A stretch of 64,000 bases of DNA from Rhizobium sp. JAB6 (GCF_003024605.1 NZ_PYJQ01000010.1:186001-250000), one strand, 5' to 3'. Positions 26,962 through 37,146 are shown, counted from the stretch's first letter. Translations and numbers: made by a program. The notes: generated from the letters alone by a model not told the origin.

Positions 26962-28542
26962 ATGTTTGAAAACCTCCAGGACCGTCTTGGTTCCATTCTG
27001 AATGGACTGACAGGCCGCGGCGCGCTTTCGGAAGCTGATGTTTCCGCAGCACTGCGCGAGGTTCGCCGCGCGCTGTTGGAAGCCGACGTGGCGCTGGATG
27101 TCGTTCGTTCCTTTACCGATCGCGTCCGTGAAAAAGCCGTCGGCGCCGAAATCCTGAAGTCGATCAAGCCCGGCCAGATGGTGGTCAAGATCGTCCATGA
27201 CGAGCTGATCGAGATGCTCGGCGGCGAAGGCGTCGGCATCGACCTCAACGCTCCCGCCCCGGTCGTCGTCATGATGGTCGGCCTGCAGGGCTCCGGTAAG
27301 ACCACCACGACTGCCAAGATCGCCAATCGCCTGACGAGCCGCGACCGCAAGAAGGTTCTGATGGCCTCGCTCGACACGCGCCGTCCGGCAGCGCAGGAGC
27401 AGCTGCGCCAGCTCGGCGTACAGACGGGCATCGACACGCTGCCGATCATCGCGGGTCAGTCGCCGACCGATATTGCCGCACGCGCCGTCCAAGCCGCCAA
27501 GCTCGGCGGCCATGACGTCGTCATCCTCGACACCGCTGGCCGTACGCATATCGACGAGCCGCTCATGGTCGAGATGGCGGATATCAAGAAGAAGTCCACT
27601 CCGCACGAAATCCTGCTGGTCGCCGATAGCTTGACCGGTCAGGACGCCGTCAATCTCGCCCGTAACTTCGACGAGCGCGTCGGGATTACCGGCCTTGTGC
27701 TGACCCGCATGGACGGCGATGGTCGCGGCGGTGCCGCCCTTTCGATACGCGCTGTGACAGGCAAGCCGATCAAGCTGATCGGTGTCGGCGAAAAGATGGG
27801 TGAGCTGGAGGAATTCCATCCCCGCCGTATCGCCGACCGCATCCTCGGCATGGGCGACATCGTCTCGCTCGTCGAGAAGGCTGCCGAGAATATCGACGCC
27901 GAAAAGGCGGCCGCCATGGCTGCCAAGATGGCCAAGGGCAAGTTCGACCTCAATGATCTCGCCGACCAGCTCCAGCAGATGCAGAAGATGGGCGGCATGG
28001 GCGGCATCATGGGCCTGATGCCCGGCATGTCCGGCATGAAGGACAAGATGGCGGCCGCCGGCCTCGACGACCGCCTGTTCAAGCGCCAGCTCGCCATCAT
28101 CTCCTCGATGACCAAGGCCGAGCGCGCCAATCCGGATCTCCTCAAGCATTCCCGCAAGAAGCGCATCGCCGCCGGCTCCGGCACCGACGCCTCCGACATC
28201 AACAAGCTTCTGAAGATGCACCGCCAAATGGCTGACATGATGAAGATGATGGGCGGCAAGGGCAAAGGCGGCATGATGAAGCAGCTGATGGGCGGCCTTG
28301 CCGGCAAGATGGGCCTCGGCGGTGGCATGGGTGGCATGCCCGACCTTTCGAATATGGACCCCAAGCAGCTCGAAGCCCTGCAAAAGCAGGCCGAAGCAGC
28401 CGGCCTCGGCCGCCCTGGCGGTCTGCCGGGTGGCTTGCCGGGTCTGGGCGGCGGGGGCGGTTTGCCGGGTCTCGGCGGCGCCAAGCTGCCTGGCCTAGGC
28501 GGTGGTTTCCCGGGGCTTCCCGGTTTGCCGAAGAAGAAGTGA
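26962..28542 (+). CDS. ffh: Ffh, signal recognition particle protein (SRP54)
   Basis: 526-aa GTPase subunit of the signal recognition particle, which delivers nascent membrane proteins to FtsY (encoded at 20.0-21.6 kb). The N domain (MFENLQDRLGSILNGLTGRG) is followed by the G domain with GLQGSGKTTTTAKIA, DTRRPAAQEQL, DTAGRTHID, TRMDGDGRGG, and the methionine-rich M domain from about residue 305 (KMGGMGGIMGLMPGM; the RNA-binding SGT-type segment is RIAAGSGTDASDINKLLKMHRQM). The C-terminal 60 residues are unusually rich in Gly, Leu and Pro, with repeats of GLPGL or GLGGG. ATG 26962 has an AAGGA site; the frame upstream is leader sequence. Confidence 0.97.
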   Translation: MFENLQDRLGSILNGLTGRGALSEADVSAALREVRRALLEADVALDVVRSFTDRVREKAVGAEILKSIKPGQMVVKIVHDELIEMLGGEGVGIDLNAPAPVVVMMVGLQGSGKTTTTAKIANRLTSRDRKKVLMASLDTRRPAAQEQLRQLGVQTGIDTLPIIAGQSPTDIAARAVQAAKLGGHDVVILDTAGRTHIDEPLMVEMADIKKKSTPHEILLVADSLTGQDAVNLARNFDERVGITGLVLTRMDGDGRGGAALSIRAVTGKPIKLIGVGEKMGELEEFHPRRIADRILGMGDIVSLVEKAAENIDAEKAAAMAAKMAKGKFDLNDLADQLQQMQKMGGMGGIMGLMPGMSGMKDKMAAAGLDDRLFKRQLAIISSMTKAERANPDLLKHSRKKRIAAGSGTDASDINKLLKMHRQMADMMKMMGGKGKGGMMKQLMGGLAGKMGLGGGMGGMPDLSNMDPKQLEALQKQAEAAGLGRPGGLPGGLPGLGGGGGLPGLGGAKLPGLGGGFPGLPGLPKKK

Positions 28543-28560
28543 GAAGGATCGTTGACCCCC

Positions 28561-28863
28561 ATGATTGATCCAGACGTCAAGGCCCAACTGGGCAAATACC
28601 GCCAGTCGATCGACAATATCGATGCCGCGCTGGTGCATATGCTGGCCGAACGCTTCCGCTGCACGAAGGAAGTGGGCGTGCTGAAGGCCAAGTACGACCT
28701 GCCGCCGGCCGATCCGGCGCGCGAAGAATTTCAGATCGAGCGTCTGCGCCGCCTGGCAAAGGACGCCAATCTGGACCCGGATTTCGCCGAGAAGTTCCTG
28801 AACTTCGTCATCAAGGAAGTCATCCGGCATCATGAACAGATCGCTGCGGATTTCAAAGGGTAA
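28561..28863 (+). CDS. AroQ-class chorismate mutase
   Basis: 100-aa all-helical enzyme of the AroQ fold, which rearranges chorismate to prephenate on the route to Phe and Tyr. Conserved positions are recognisable: YRQSIDNIDAALVHMLAERFRCTKEVGVLKAKYDLPPADPAREEFQIERL split by the normal loop, and the closing helix FAEKFLNFVIKEVIRHHE. It lies 18 bases after ffh on the same strand. ATG 28561 is 12 bases from AAGGA; an in-frame TTG at 28552 is three bases from it, so neither spacing is ideal and the start is uncertain by three codons. Confidence 0.88.
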   Translation: MIDPDVKAQLGKYRQSIDNIDAALVHMLAERFRCTKEVGVLKAKYDLPPADPAREEFQIERLRRLAKDANLDPDFAEKFLNFVIKEVIRHHEQIAADFKG

Positions 28864-28874
28864 CCCCCGGCCGC

Positions 28875-28914
28875 ATGATCCCAAAAGGCGCAGGACGTTT
28901 TCGAGAGGGATCAT
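28875..28914. repeat. palindromic repeat, ATGATCCC type
   Basis: Arms ATGATCCC (28875-28882) and GGGATCAT (28907-28914) around CAAAAGGCGCAGGACGTTTT-like sequence. It lies between the chorismate mutase gene and rpsP. The core recalls that of the other dispersed palindromes but is the most diverged. Confidence 0.6.
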
Positions 28915-28989
28915 ACAGCATGAAAAAAGCAGCGCGACGTAACCATGCCGCACAACGAAGCGGTCAAGAAAAGCCTAAGGAGAATTAAC

Positions 28990-29349
28990 ATGGCATTGAA
29001 AATTCGTCTCGCCCGCGGTGGCTCCAAGAAGCGCCCGTATTACCACGTTGTCGTAGCCGACGCCCGTTCGCCACGCGACGGCCGTTTCCTGGAGACCCTC
29101 GGCTCCTGGAACCCGATGCTGGCCAAGGACGACGCCAAGCGCGTTGAACTGAAGGTCGAACGCATCAAGCATTGGCTCGACCACGGCGCACAGCCGACCG
29201 ACCGCGTTCTGCGCTTCCTCAACGAAGCCGGTATTGCAAAGCGCGAAGCCAAGAACAACCCGGAAAAGGCAAAGCCGGGCAAGAAGGCTCAGGAGCGCGC
29301 TGCCGAAAAGGCACAGAAGGCTGCTGACGCCGCTGCTGCTTCCGAGTAA
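28990..29349 (+). CDS. rpsP: 30S ribosomal protein S16
   Basis: 119 aa. The S16 core occupies residues 1-80: [41 protein letters not shown] and [20 protein letters not shown]. The remaining 35-40 residues are a Lys/Ala-rich extension ([21 protein letters not shown]) common in alphaproteobacteria. ATG 28990 has a strong AAGGAG site; the frame upstream is not conserved. A terminator follows before rimM, so rpsP can be transcribed as a short unit. Confidence 0.98.
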   Translation: MALKIRLARGGSKKRPYYHVVVADARSPRDGRFLETLGSWNPMLAKDDAKRVELKVERIKHWLDHGAQPTDRVLRFLNEAGIAKREAKNNPEKAKPGKKAQERAAEKAQKAADAAAASE

Positions 29350-29367
29350 TCGGACCTCGCATTCATT

Positions 29368-29405
29368 GAAAACGGGTGGCATGGCGACATGCCGCCCGTT
29401 TTTTG
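29368..29405 (+). terminator. Rho-independent terminator after rpsP
   Basis: AAAACGGGTGGCATG, loop GCGA, CATGCCGCCCGTTTTTTG: a long stem with a single mismatch ending in six T. It separates rpsP from rimM-trmD. Confidence 0.92.
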
Positions 29406-29530
29406 TTTCCCATCGGCAAATGTTCAGCCTATGAGAGAACCAACTGCAGCGCCGCGCGTCGCATGGAGGCGCAAAGGCCGCTGCAGCATTTTGGATCTGC
29501 TGCATAATCCCGGCAACCGGCGAAGAGACC

Positions 29531-30109
29531 ATGACGAAACTGCAAAACCCGGTATTGATGGCGACCATCGGCGCGGCACAAGGCTTGCGAGGCGAGGTGC
29601 GCGCCCGCGCCTATACGTCGGATCCGACTGCGCTCGGCGATTACGGACACCTGCACAGCATGGACGGCCGCAGCTTCGAAGTTCTGGAAATCCGCGAGGC
29701 CAAGAACGTCGTCATCGTGCGCTTCCGCGGCATCAACGACCGCAATGCCGCCGAGGCGCTGAACGGCCTGGAACTCTATATCGAGCGTGACAACCTGCCG
29801 GATGACGAACTCGACGACGACGAATTCTTCTACACCGATCTCGAAGGGCTGGAAGCCGTCGATGATCAGGGTGTCGGCTATGGCACGGTCAGCGGCATCT
29901 ATGATTTCGGTGCCGGCGACCTGCTGGAGCTGAAAGGTCCGGGCAAGCGCCCCGTGCTGATCCCCTTTTCCGAAGCCGCCGTGCTCGAGATCGATCTGGA
30001 GGCCGGCAAGATTTTAATCGATCCTCTGGCCGCGGGACTTGTCGACAACCCGGACGACCTCATCGGCAAGTCGGAAAAACCCGAAAAGCCGCGCAAGCCG
30101 AAGAAGTGA
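29531..30109 (+). CDS. rimM: RimM, 30S ribosome maturation factor
   Basis: 192-aa assembly factor that binds S19 in the 30S head. The N-terminal RimM domain has the signature [15 protein letters not shown] and [20 protein letters not shown]; the PRC-barrel half contains [20 protein letters not shown] and [20 protein letters not shown] short Lys/Pro-rich tail ([11 protein letters not shown]) ends the protein. The gene precedes trmD by 24 bases, the usual rimM-trmD arrangement. Confidence 0.96.
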   Translation: MTKLQNPVLMATIGAAQGLRGEVRARAYTSDPTALGDYGHLHSMDGRSFEVLEIREAKNVVIVRFRGINDRNAAEALNGLELYIERDNLPDDELDDDEFFYTDLEGLEAVDDQGVGYGTVSGIYDFGAGDLLELKGPGKRPVLIPFSEAAVLEIDLEAGKILIDPLAAGLVDNPDDLIGKSEKPEKPRKPKK

Positions 30110-30133
30110 GCCTTATTGGGAAGTGACCGCGCC

Positions 30134-30826
30134 ATGAGTTTTCGGGCGACCATATTGACGCTTTATCCCGAGATGTTTCCCGGCCATCTCGGCACGTCCC
30201 TTGCCGGCAAGGCCATGGAACGCGGGCAGTGGTCGCTGGATACAGTACAGATCCGCGATTTCGCCACGGACAGGCACCGCACCGTCGACGACACGCCGGC
30301 CGGCGGCGGCGCCGGCATGGTACTGAAGCCGGATGTGCTTGCCCGCGCCATTGACCATGCCAGCGAGAACGACAGCCGCCCGCGCCTGCTCATGAGCCCA
30401 CGCGGCAAGCCGCTGACGCAGAGGCGGGTGCGTGAACTCGCCGCCGGCGATGGTGTCATCATCGTCTGCGGCCGTTTCGAAGGGGTCGACCAGCGGGTGA
30501 TCGACGGGCGCAATCTCGAAGAGGTCTCGATCGGCGATTACATCCTCTCCGGCGGCGAGCCGGCAGCCCTTATCCTGCTCGACGCCATCGTCCGCATTCT
30601 GCCCGGCGTCATGGGCAACGATCTTTCCGGTCTTCACGAAAGCTTCGAAGGCGGCCTGCTCGAACATCCGCAGTACACGCGGCCGCAGGTCTGGGAAGGA
30701 CGCGAGATTCCAGCGATACTGATCTCCGGCAATCATGGCGCCATCGCCAAATGGCAGAGGCAAGAGGCGGAGAAGCTGACGAAAGAACGCCGGCCGGATT
30801 TGCTTGACCAAACGCCCAGGGAGTAG
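30134..30826 (+). CDS. trmD: TrmD, tRNA guanine-N1-methyltransferase
   Basis: 230-aa SPOUT methyltransferase that makes m1G37 in tRNAs. Trefoil-knot motifs are intact: [37 protein letters not shown] and the C-terminal [15 protein letters not shown] 30134 ([17 protein letters not shown]) is the normal N-terminus. Unlike the rpsP-rimM-trmD-rplS operon of many bacteria, rplS here is 2 kb away, with an NCS1 permease gene on the opposite strand between them. Confidence 0.97.
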   Translation: MSFRATILTLYPEMFPGHLGTSLAGKAMERGQWSLDTVQIRDFATDRHRTVDDTPAGGGAGMVLKPDVLARAIDHASENDSRPRLLMSPRGKPLTQRRVRELAAGDGVIIVCGRFEGVDQRVIDGRNLEEVSIGDYILSGGEPAALILLDAIVRILPGVMGNDLSGLHESFEGGLLEHPQYTRPQVWEGREIPAILISGNHGAIAKWQRQEAEKLTKERRPDLLDQTPRE

Positions 30827-31037
30827 CCGATCGAAGGCGATGGGGCGCCCGCCGAAACCTCACCGATCAATTGAAATTCCAGACAGCCCCAGATAGCGCC
30901 CGCCGAGCACGATGGTCAGCGAGCAGGCCGCTGCCATTTAACCGTGATGACCCGGCGAATTTGCTTGACCCGCCACTTCAAGAGCGGCGGATCGAAGCTT
31001 CGTGACAATATGCCCTGCCGAAGCCGGACATCGGATA

Positions 31038-32492
31038 TTACTTTTGCAAAGCGGCGGCAGCCGGTGCGCCGCGCATCCTGAGCACATAATAGACCCCGCC
31101 GCCGATGGCGACGCCGAAGAACCAGCCATAGGTCCCCCACCAATCCGGCAGAATGCTGGTGAAGGTCGGCAGGATCGACGAGAACAGGCCGCCGATGACG
31201 AAGGCGATCAAAGCGTTGACATTCCAACCGCTCTGGAACGCGAACTCGCCGTTCTCATGATAGAGCGCCTCGACATTGAGCTGACCTTTGCGGATCAGAT
31301 AATAGTCGACCATCATGATGCCGAAGATCGGGCCCATGGTGGAACCGATGAAGTTGACGAAATGCGCGGCGCCGGTCTCCCATGGCGCGAAGGGATAAAG
31401 CACCAGCGCGATCAACGCTGCGATATAGCCACCGCGCTTGAAGCTGATATGCTTCGGGAAGACATTGGCGAAGTCGAAGGCCGGCGAGACGAAATTCGCC
31501 ACGACGTTGATGCCGAGCGTCGCCACCGCGAAGGTGAGCGCCGCCAGCAAGGCCAGGAACCAACTGTCGAATTTTGCCGAGATCGCTTCCGGATGCAGCA
31601 GCACTTCGCCATAAACGGCAAATGCTGCCGTCGTCGTCACGCCCGCAACGAGGCAGAAAGCCAAAAGGTTGATCGGCAGACCCCAAAGATTGCCCTTGCG
31701 CAGGGTTTTGGTGTCCGTGGCATAGCGCGAGAAATCGCAGAAGTTCAGATAGAGCGCCGCAAAATAGGTGATCCAGGTCGCGGCGACTGCGGCAAGCGCG
31801 GCAAAGCTGCCCGGTTCACCCGGCACGCCGGCATCCTTGGTCTTGTCGAGCAGCACATCCCGCGGAATTTCGGCGCCGAAGGAGAAGGTGCCGGACTTCA
31901 CCACCAGATAGACGGCAAGAAAAAGCATCATCACCCAGACCGCCGGACCGGCCCAATCCTGAAACTTGCGCACCGTCTCCATGCCGTGCTGAATGATCAG
32001 CAACTGCAAGCCCCATACGATGACATAGCAGATGATTTCCAGCGTGGAGTGGCCGAGCAAATGGCTATTCTGATGGAAGGCAAGAATGCTGTCGTTGCGC
32101 GTCAGCAGTGCGACGATCGCACCGGAAGCTGCCGCCGTCTGCGCGCCGTACCAGAAGCAGGCGACAACGGCGCGGACCAGCGCCGGTAGATTGGCGCCGA
32201 ATGTGCCGAATGAAGCACGCGCCAGCACCGGGAAGGGCACGCCGGTCTTGACGCCGGCGTTTCCTACAAGGCTCATAAAGAAGAAGATCACCAGCGAACC
32301 GATGCCGATGGCGATGACGAAGTTGATGAAGCTGCCGCAGAGCAGAAAAAGACTGGCGGCGAGATAGTAGCCCCATAGACTATGGACGTCTGAGGTCCAG
32401 ACGTTGAAAATACTGAAAGCTCCCCATTTCCGCTCTTTGGCTGGTGCCAGATCCTCGTTGTAAAGCGAGGGCGATGGATTATTCACTGTCAT
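31038..32492 (-). CDS. NCS1-family nucleobase/allantoin-type permease
   Basis: 484-aa secondary transporter with about 12 hydrophobic segments. NCS1 features: N-terminal YNEDLAPAKERKWGAFSIFNVWTSDVHSLWGYY, GVPFPVLARASFGTFGANLPALVRAVVACFWYGAQ, FCDFSRYA, and GPIFGIMMVDYYLIRKG. Members take up uracil, cytosine, allantoin, hydantoins or thiamin-like compounds with Na+ or H+; the substrate cannot be read from the sequence and there is no catabolic gene next to it. ATG 32492 has an AAAGGGG site; 23 upstream codons lack support. Confidence 0.9.
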   Translation of the reverse strand: MTVNNPSPSLYNEDLAPAKERKWGAFSIFNVWTSDVHSLWGYYLAASLFLLCGSFINFVIAIGIGSLVIFFFMSLVGNAGVKTGVPFPVLARASFGTFGANLPALVRAVVACFWYGAQTAAASGAIVALLTRNDSILAFHQNSHLLGHSTLEIICYVIVWGLQLLIIQHGMETVRKFQDWAGPAVWVMMLFLAVYLVVKSGTFSFGAEIPRDVLLDKTKDAGVPGEPGSFAALAAVAATWITYFAALYLNFCDFSRYATDTKTLRKGNLWGLPINLLAFCLVAGVTTTAAFAVYGEVLLHPEAISAKFDSWFLALLAALTFAVATLGINVVANFVSPAFDFANVFPKHISFKRGGYIAALIALVLYPFAPWETGAAHFVNFIGSTMGPIFGIMMVDYYLIRKGQLNVEALYHENGEFAFQSGWNVNALIAFVIGGLFSSILPTFTSILPDWWGTYGWFFGVAIGGGVYYVLRMRGAPAAAALQK

Positions 32493-32861
32493 GACTGCCC
32501 CTTTCTCAGTTCCCCTGGTGAAACTTTTATCAGTTCCTCTACCGAGAGAAGTGTGCCGCACGACGTGAATTTTGACAATTATTTAAACGCTTCGGATACC
32601 GGCTTATTTTTTAGCCAGCGCGTGGAATGCGCCCCTCAAAAGCGGCCTCTCGTTCATGAAATTACCCCATAAAGGGGTGACAAAGCCGCGACAATAGGAT
32701 ATGTGCGCGCCGGCATGGGAAATTTCCCATCAACCAGCAAAGAAGAGCAGACGTATTCGCTCCTGCCTGAACGGGCATATATCCGAGGCGTGATCTCAGG
32801 GTCCGACCAAAGATAGAATGATGAGCGCTCTGGCTGTTGAACCAACAACGAGGTTGATAAC
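32493..32861. other. divergent intergenic region, NCS1 permease / rplS
   Basis: 369 bases that must hold the promoters of both flanking genes. It is AT-rich near the permease end. A short hairpin ACCCC-ataaa-GGGGT lies at 32664-32678 and overlaps a weak promoter-like GTGACA (32677) pointing towards rplS. No convincing open frame was seen. Confidence 0.4.
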
Positions 32862-33398
32862 ATGAACATCATTCAGCAGTTGGAAGCCGAACAGGCTGCC
32901 AAGATCGAAGCCAAGCGCACGCTTCCCGAATTTTCCGCTGGCGACACCGTTCGCGTCAACGTGAAGGTCACGGAAGGCAACCGTACCCGCGTTCAGGCCT
33001 ATGAAGGCGTTTGCATCGCTCGCTCCGGCGGTGGCCTGCAGGAAAACTTCACGGTCCGCAAGATCTCCTACGGCGAAGGCGTTGAGCGCGTATTCCCCGT
33101 TTACTCGCCGATGATCGAAAGCGTCGAAGTCGTTCGTCGCGGTAAGGTCCGTCGCGCCAAGCTCTACTACCTGCGCGACCTGCGCGGTAAGGCTGCCCGT
33201 ATCGTCGAAAACACCGGCACCCGCGCCCGCAAGCTCAACGACGCAGAGCGCCAGGCTCTGGCCGACGAGAAGGCACGCATCGAAGCCGAAAAGGTTGCAG
33301 CCGCTCAGGCGCTCGCAGCCGAGAAGGCAGCAGCCGAAGCCGCAGAAGCAAAGGCAGCCGCAGAAGCAGCTGCTGCAGCCGAGCCGGCAGCGGAATAA
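32862..33398 (+). CDS. rplS: 50S ribosomal protein L19
   Basis: 178 aa. The L19 core fills residues 1-125: [71 protein letters not shown] and [19 protein letters not shown]. The last ~50 residues are a low-complexity Ala/Glu/Lys extension ([19 protein letters not shown]), common in Rhizobiales L19. The gene is on its own, with its own terminator. Confidence 0.98.
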   Translation: MNIIQQLEAEQAAKIEAKRTLPEFSAGDTVRVNVKVTEGNRTRVQAYEGVCIARSGGGLQENFTVRKISYGEGVERVFPVYSPMIESVEVVRRGKVRRAKLYYLRDLRGKAARIVENTGTRARKLNDAERQALADEKARIEAEKVAAAQALAAEKAAAEAAEAKAAAEAAAAAEPAAE

Positions 33399-33428
33399 GT
33401 TTCGATCCACTTCGGATCGCAAAGCTTG

Positions 33429-33453
33429 AAGGCGGCCCTCGGGTCGCCTTTTT
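33429..33453 (+). terminator. Rho-independent terminator after rplS
   Basis: AAGGCGGCC-ctc-GGGTCGCCTT then TTTGC: an 8-9-bp stem with one G-T pair and five T, 30 bases past the rplS stop. Confidence 0.88.
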
Positions 33454-33658
33454 GCTGTCTGCCGTCAGCACCGAGCGAAAACGATCTTTCTCAATTCGCG
33501 GCCCGCTTTAGAGTTGCTTTCCCATTTTTATGATCGCGGCCGTGGCAATAGCCTTGCCATCCGCTTTCCAAATATGACAGTTTTCCGCCACTCCGGCGTC
33601 GGGTGATTTCAGGTCGAATCGGCCTGAAAATCTGGATCCGCGCCAGAAGCAAATAGGG

Positions 33659-33708
33659 AGAGCATGATGTTGTCCGAAAACCGGTGACACTTTTCGGCAT
33701 CATGCTCT
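33659..33708. repeat. dispersed palindromic repeat, AGAGCATGATG type
   Basis: Perfect 11-bp arms AGAGCATGATG (33659-33669) and CATCATGCTCT (33698-33708) enclose CCGAAAACCGG-tgac-ACTTTTCGG. This arm sequence is familiar from many rhizobial genomes. It sits just upstream of the ABC binding-protein gene, so it may affect that gene's 5' end. Confidence 0.85.
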
Positions 33709-33724
33709 AATCGGGGAGATTTCC

Positions 33725-34522
33725 ATGGCATTCCGTCGTTCGTTCCTTCTGGGCCTTGGCGCCCTCATGCTTGCACCTTTCGCTTCTTTCGCCGCCGATC
33801 TTCCGAATCTCAACGGCAGGACCGTCATCGTCGTTACCGAGAATGCCTATCCGCCGCTGCAGTTCATCGATCCGAAGACGAACAAGGCGATCGGCTGGGA
33901 ATATGACGCCATGAACGAGATAGCCAAGCGCCTGAATTTCAAGGTCGAGTACCAGAACACCAGCTGGGACGCGATGATCCAGGCCGTTTCCGAAGGCCAG
34001 TACAACATCGGCATGACCGGCATCACCATCAAGGACGACCGCAAGCAGAAAGTCGATTTCTCCGACCCCTATATGCGCTCGCAGCAGTTCATGCTCGTGC
34101 GTGGTGACGAGAAGCGCTTCACCGACGCCAAGAGCTTCGCCGCCGTCAAGGATGCGCTGATCGGCGCGCAGCCCGGCACGACGCCCTTCTACACCGCCGT
34201 CTATGAAGTCCTCGACGGCAACGAGCAGAACCCGCGTATCAAGACCTTCGAAACCTTCGGCGCCACCGTGCAGGCACTGAAGACCGGCGATGTCGACATG
34301 GTGCTGACCGACGGCACGGCGGGCAAGGGCTATGTCGATGCCTCCAATGGCGGCCTGAAGCTGGTCGGCGGCCCGCTCGGCACCGAGGATTTCGGCTTCA
34401 TCTTCCAGAAGGGCTCCGATCTCGTCGCCCCGGTCAATGCCGCGATTGCCAGCCTCAAGGCCGACGGCACACTCGACGCGCTGAACAAGAAGTGGTTCCT
34501 CGACTATAAGATGGGCCAATGA
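33725..34522 (+). CDS. amino-acid ABC transporter substrate-binding protein (family 3)
   Basis: 265-aa periplasmic binding protein. Signal peptide at residues 1-23 (FASFAADL), then the SBP_bac_3 domain: [70 protein letters not shown] and [15 protein letters not shown]. It binds a polar amino acid; which one is not evident. ATG 33725 has GGGGAG eight bases upstream. The permease gene follows after 34 bases. Confidence 0.93.
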   Translation: MAFRRSFLLGLGALMLAPFASFAADLPNLNGRTVIVVTENAYPPLQFIDPKTNKAIGWEYDAMNEIAKRLNFKVEYQNTSWDAMIQAVSEGQYNIGMTGITIKDDRKQKVDFSDPYMRSQQFMLVRGDEKRFTDAKSFAAVKDALIGAQPGTTPFYTAVYEVLDGNEQNPRIKTFETFGATVQALKTGDVDMVLTDGTAGKGYVDASNGGLKLVGGPLGTEDFGFIFQKGSDLVAPVNAAIASLKADGTLDALNKKWFLDYKMGQ

Positions 34523-34556
34523 GCCCTGCAGATCGACATACTGGAAGCCCGCTCTG

Positions 34557-35435
34557 ATGGCACCTTTGGCAGGCCCGGGCGGGCACCGCGGCAAGGAAGA
34601 CTTTCCCTGGTGGCTGGTGGCCCTCGCTATCCTCGGCATCGTCGCTTCCTTCGCAATTGCGGCGAACGGCCTCTATGCCCAGATTTTCTCCCTTCTGCTG
34701 AATGGCATCGGCGTCACGGTCTTCGTGACGCTGGTGGCCTTCACGCTGGCCATGCTGCTCGGCCTCGGGCTCGCGCTGCTCGGCCTGTCGGATTTCCTCG
34801 TGCTCCGGCAAATCGCGCGTTTCTATATCGAGATCGTGCGTGGCATTCCGATGCTGGTGCTGCTTTCCTATGTCGCCTTCGTCGGCACGCCGGCCTTTGT
34901 TGCCGTCTATAACTTCATCACATCCCCGCTGATCTCCGTCGGCTGGACGGCGCCGCTCGTCACCCGCGACGTGCCTTTCGTCTGGCGCACGATCATCGCG
35001 CTGACCATCGGCTATTCATCCTTCATCGCCGAAATCTTCCGCGCCGGCATCCAGGCGGTCGACCAGGGTCAGATCGAAGCGGCAAAGGCATTGGGCCTCA
35101 GCCGTTTCCAGCGCTTTCGCCTCGTCGTCTTTCCTCAGGCGATCCGAGTCATCCTGCCGCCGCTGTCGAACGATTTCATTGCCATGGTGAAGGACAGCTC
35201 GCTCGTTTCAGTCCTCGGGGTCGCCGATATCACCCAACTCGCCAAGCTCTATTACTCGGCCAATTTCCGCTACTTCGAAACGCTGTCCATCCTTGCCTTC
35301 ATCTATTTGCTGCTGACGATCGGTCTGTCCCTGCTGCTCAGGCAGCTCGAAGCCTGGATGCGCCGCCGCTCCGGCAGCGACCGCTCCGCCTTCCCCCGCA
35401 TGGTGGCGCGCCAGCCGCCGGAAGCGCAGGTGTGA
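34557..35435 (+). CDS. amino-acid ABC transporter permease (HisMQ family)
   Basis: 292-aa inner-membrane protein with an N-terminal helix at about 20-38 and the HisM-type core: FSLLLNGIGVTVFVTLVAF, FYIEIVRGIPMLVLLSY, and the ATPase-contact (EAA) loop EIFRAGIQAVDQGQIEAAKALGLSRFQRFRLVVFPQA. It acts with the binding protein just upstream. No cognate ATPase gene follows; the next gene is leuC, so the ATPase must be encoded elsewhere or shared. Confidence 0.92.
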   Translation: MAPLAGPGGHRGKEDFPWWLVALAILGIVASFAIAANGLYAQIFSLLLNGIGVTVFVTLVAFTLAMLLGLGLALLGLSDFLVLRQIARFYIEIVRGIPMLVLLSYVAFVGTPAFVAVYNFITSPLISVGWTAPLVTRDVPFVWRTIIALTIGYSSFIAEIFRAGIQAVDQGQIEAAKALGLSRFQRFRLVVFPQAIRVILPPLSNDFIAMVKDSSLVSVLGVADITQLAKLYYSANFRYFETLSILAFIYLLLTIGLSLLLRQLEAWMRRRSGSDRSAFPRMVARQPPEAQV

Positions 35436-35506
35436 TCGGTTCGGCCGGATCCCGGCCGTTCCGATACAGCCTATCGTCGCCATTGCCGAAGGTTTTGAAA
35501 ATTGAT

Positions 35507-35641
35507 ATGAGCATGGCCATGAGTAAGATCATGAGCAAAGACGGACGTTACGTCACGGCTTTCGTGCTGCAGGACCACAAGCGCCTGCCGGCACGCTTCT
35601 TTGCGATGATTTCGGGCGCGCTCAACAGCCGACTTCGCTGA
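35507..35641 (+). CDS. possible small protein, 44 aa
   Basis: Short frame between the permease gene and leuC, starting with several candidate ATGs and reading SKIMSKDGRYVTAFVLQDHK, then a basic RLPARFFAM segment. A GAAGG lies 13 bases upstream of the first ATG. Composition is protein-like, but there is no recognised family and no clear ribosome site, so it may be chance. Confidence 0.3.
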   Translation: MSMAMSKIMSKDGRYVTAFVLQDHKRLPARFFAMISGALNSRLR

Positions 35642-35710
35642 TCACACCCGAGGCCGGCGGTCCTGATCCGTCAATCCCCTTTTCGATAATGCCAATATGG
35701 ATCTGTAGCC

Positions 35711-37120
35711 ATGAGCGCTCCACGCACACTGTACGACAAAATCTGGGATGACCACCTGGTCGACAGCCAGGAAGACGGTACCTGTCTTCTCTACATCGAC
35801 CGTCATCTCGTTCACGAAGTGACGTCGCCGCAAGCCTTCGAAGGCCTGCGCATGTCCGGCCGCAAGGTTCACGCGCCGCAGAAGACGCTGGCCGTCGTCG
35901 ACCACAATGTCCCGACCTCGCCGGATCGCCACCTCGGCATCAAGAACGAGGAAAGCCGCATCCAGGTCGAGCAGCTTGCCAAGAATGCCGCCGAATTCGG
36001 CGTGGAATACTACTCCGAAAACGACAAGCGCCAGGGCATCGTCCACATCATCGGACCCGAGCAGGGCTTCACCCTGCCCGGCATGACCATCGTCTGCGGT
36101 GACAGCCATACCTCGACCCACGGCGCCTTCGGCTCGCTCGCCCATGGTATCGGCACCTCGGAGGTCGAGCATGTGCTCGCCACGCAGACGCTGATCCAGA
36201 AGAAGGCCAAGAACATGCTGGTGCAGGTCGACGGCCAGTTGCCGCCGGGCGTCACCGCCAAGGACATCATCCTCGCCATCATCGGCGAGATCGGCACCGC
36301 CGGCGGCACCGGCTACGTTATCGAATATGCCGGCGAAGCCATCCGCTCGCTGTCGATGGAAGGCCGCATGACCATCTGCAACATGTCGATCGAAGGCGGC
36401 GCCCGCGCTGGCCTGATCGCTCCGGATGAGACTACCTTTGAATATATCAAGGGCAAGCCGCGCGCGCCGAAGGGCGAAGCGCTGGAGCAGGCAATCGCCT
36501 ATTGGAAGACCCTGAAGTCCGACGAAGGCGCGCATTACGACCGCATCGTCAAGCTCGATGCCGCAAGCCTGCCGCCGATCGTCTCCTGGGGCTCCTCCCC
36601 GGAAGACGTCATCTCCGTACAGGGCGTTGTTCCGAACCCGGACGAAATCCAGGACGAGACCAAGCGTGCCTCCAAGTGGCGCGCGCTCGACTATATGGGT
36701 CTGAAGCCGGGCACGCCGATGACCGAGATCAACGTCGATCGCGTCTTCATCGGCTCCTGCACCAACGGCCGCATCGAAGACCTGCGCGCCGTCGCCAAGG
36801 TCGTCGAAGGCAAGAAGGTCGCCTCCACGGTGGATGCCATGATCGTTCCGGGCTCCGGCCTCGTGAAGGAACAAGCCGAAGCCGAAGGCCTCGACAAGAT
36901 CTTCAAGGCTGCCGGCTTCGACTGGCGCGAGCCTGGCTGTTCCATGTGCCTCGCCATGAACGACGACCGCCTGAAGCCGGGCGAACGCTGCGCCTCGACC
37001 TCGAACCGCAACTTCGAAGGCCGCCAGGGCTTCAAGGGCCGCACGCATCTGGTCTCGCCCGCCATGGCCGCAGCCGCCGCGATCGCCGGCCACTTCGTCG
37101 ATATCCGCGAGTGGAACTGA
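35711..37120 (+). CDS. leuC: 3-isopropylmalate dehydratase large subunit
   Basis: 469-aa LeuC of the leucine pathway, isomerising 2- to 3-isopropylmalate together with LeuD. It belongs to the aconitase superfamily: cluster cysteines are in [11 protein letters not shown] and [34 protein letters not shown] (in part) and [20 protein letters not shown] are also present. No leuD or leuB lies in the window; in rhizobia they are commonly some distance away. A terminator follows. Confidence 0.98.
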   Translation: MSAPRTLYDKIWDDHLVDSQEDGTCLLYIDRHLVHEVTSPQAFEGLRMSGRKVHAPQKTLAVVDHNVPTSPDRHLGIKNEESRIQVEQLAKNAAEFGVEYYSENDKRQGIVHIIGPEQGFTLPGMTIVCGDSHTSTHGAFGSLAHGIGTSEVEHVLATQTLIQKKAKNMLVQVDGQLPPGVTAKDIILAIIGEIGTAGGTGYVIEYAGEAIRSLSMEGRMTICNMSIEGGARAGLIAPDETTFEYIKGKPRAPKGEALEQAIAYWKTLKSDEGAHYDRIVKLDAASLPPIVSWGSSPEDVISVQGVVPNPDEIQDETKRASKWRALDYMGLKPGTPMTEINVDRVFIGSCTNGRIEDLRAVAKVVEGKKVASTVDAMIVPGSGLVKEQAEAEGLDKIFKAAGFDWREPGCSMCLAMNDDRLKPGERCASTSNRNFEGRQGFKGRTHLVSPAMAAAAAIAGHFVDIREWN

Positions 37121-37146
37121 TCCTTTCAAGGACATGAATGATAAAA

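Noticed and set aside
26818..28383. 521-codon minus-strand frame opposite ffh
   Set aside because: His/Ala/Asp-rich low-complexity translation, antisense to a complete SRP54 gene.
32677..32705. Promoter for rplS (GTGACA and TATGTG)
   Set aside because: The -10 element is poor and other placements are equally good; not strong enough to list.
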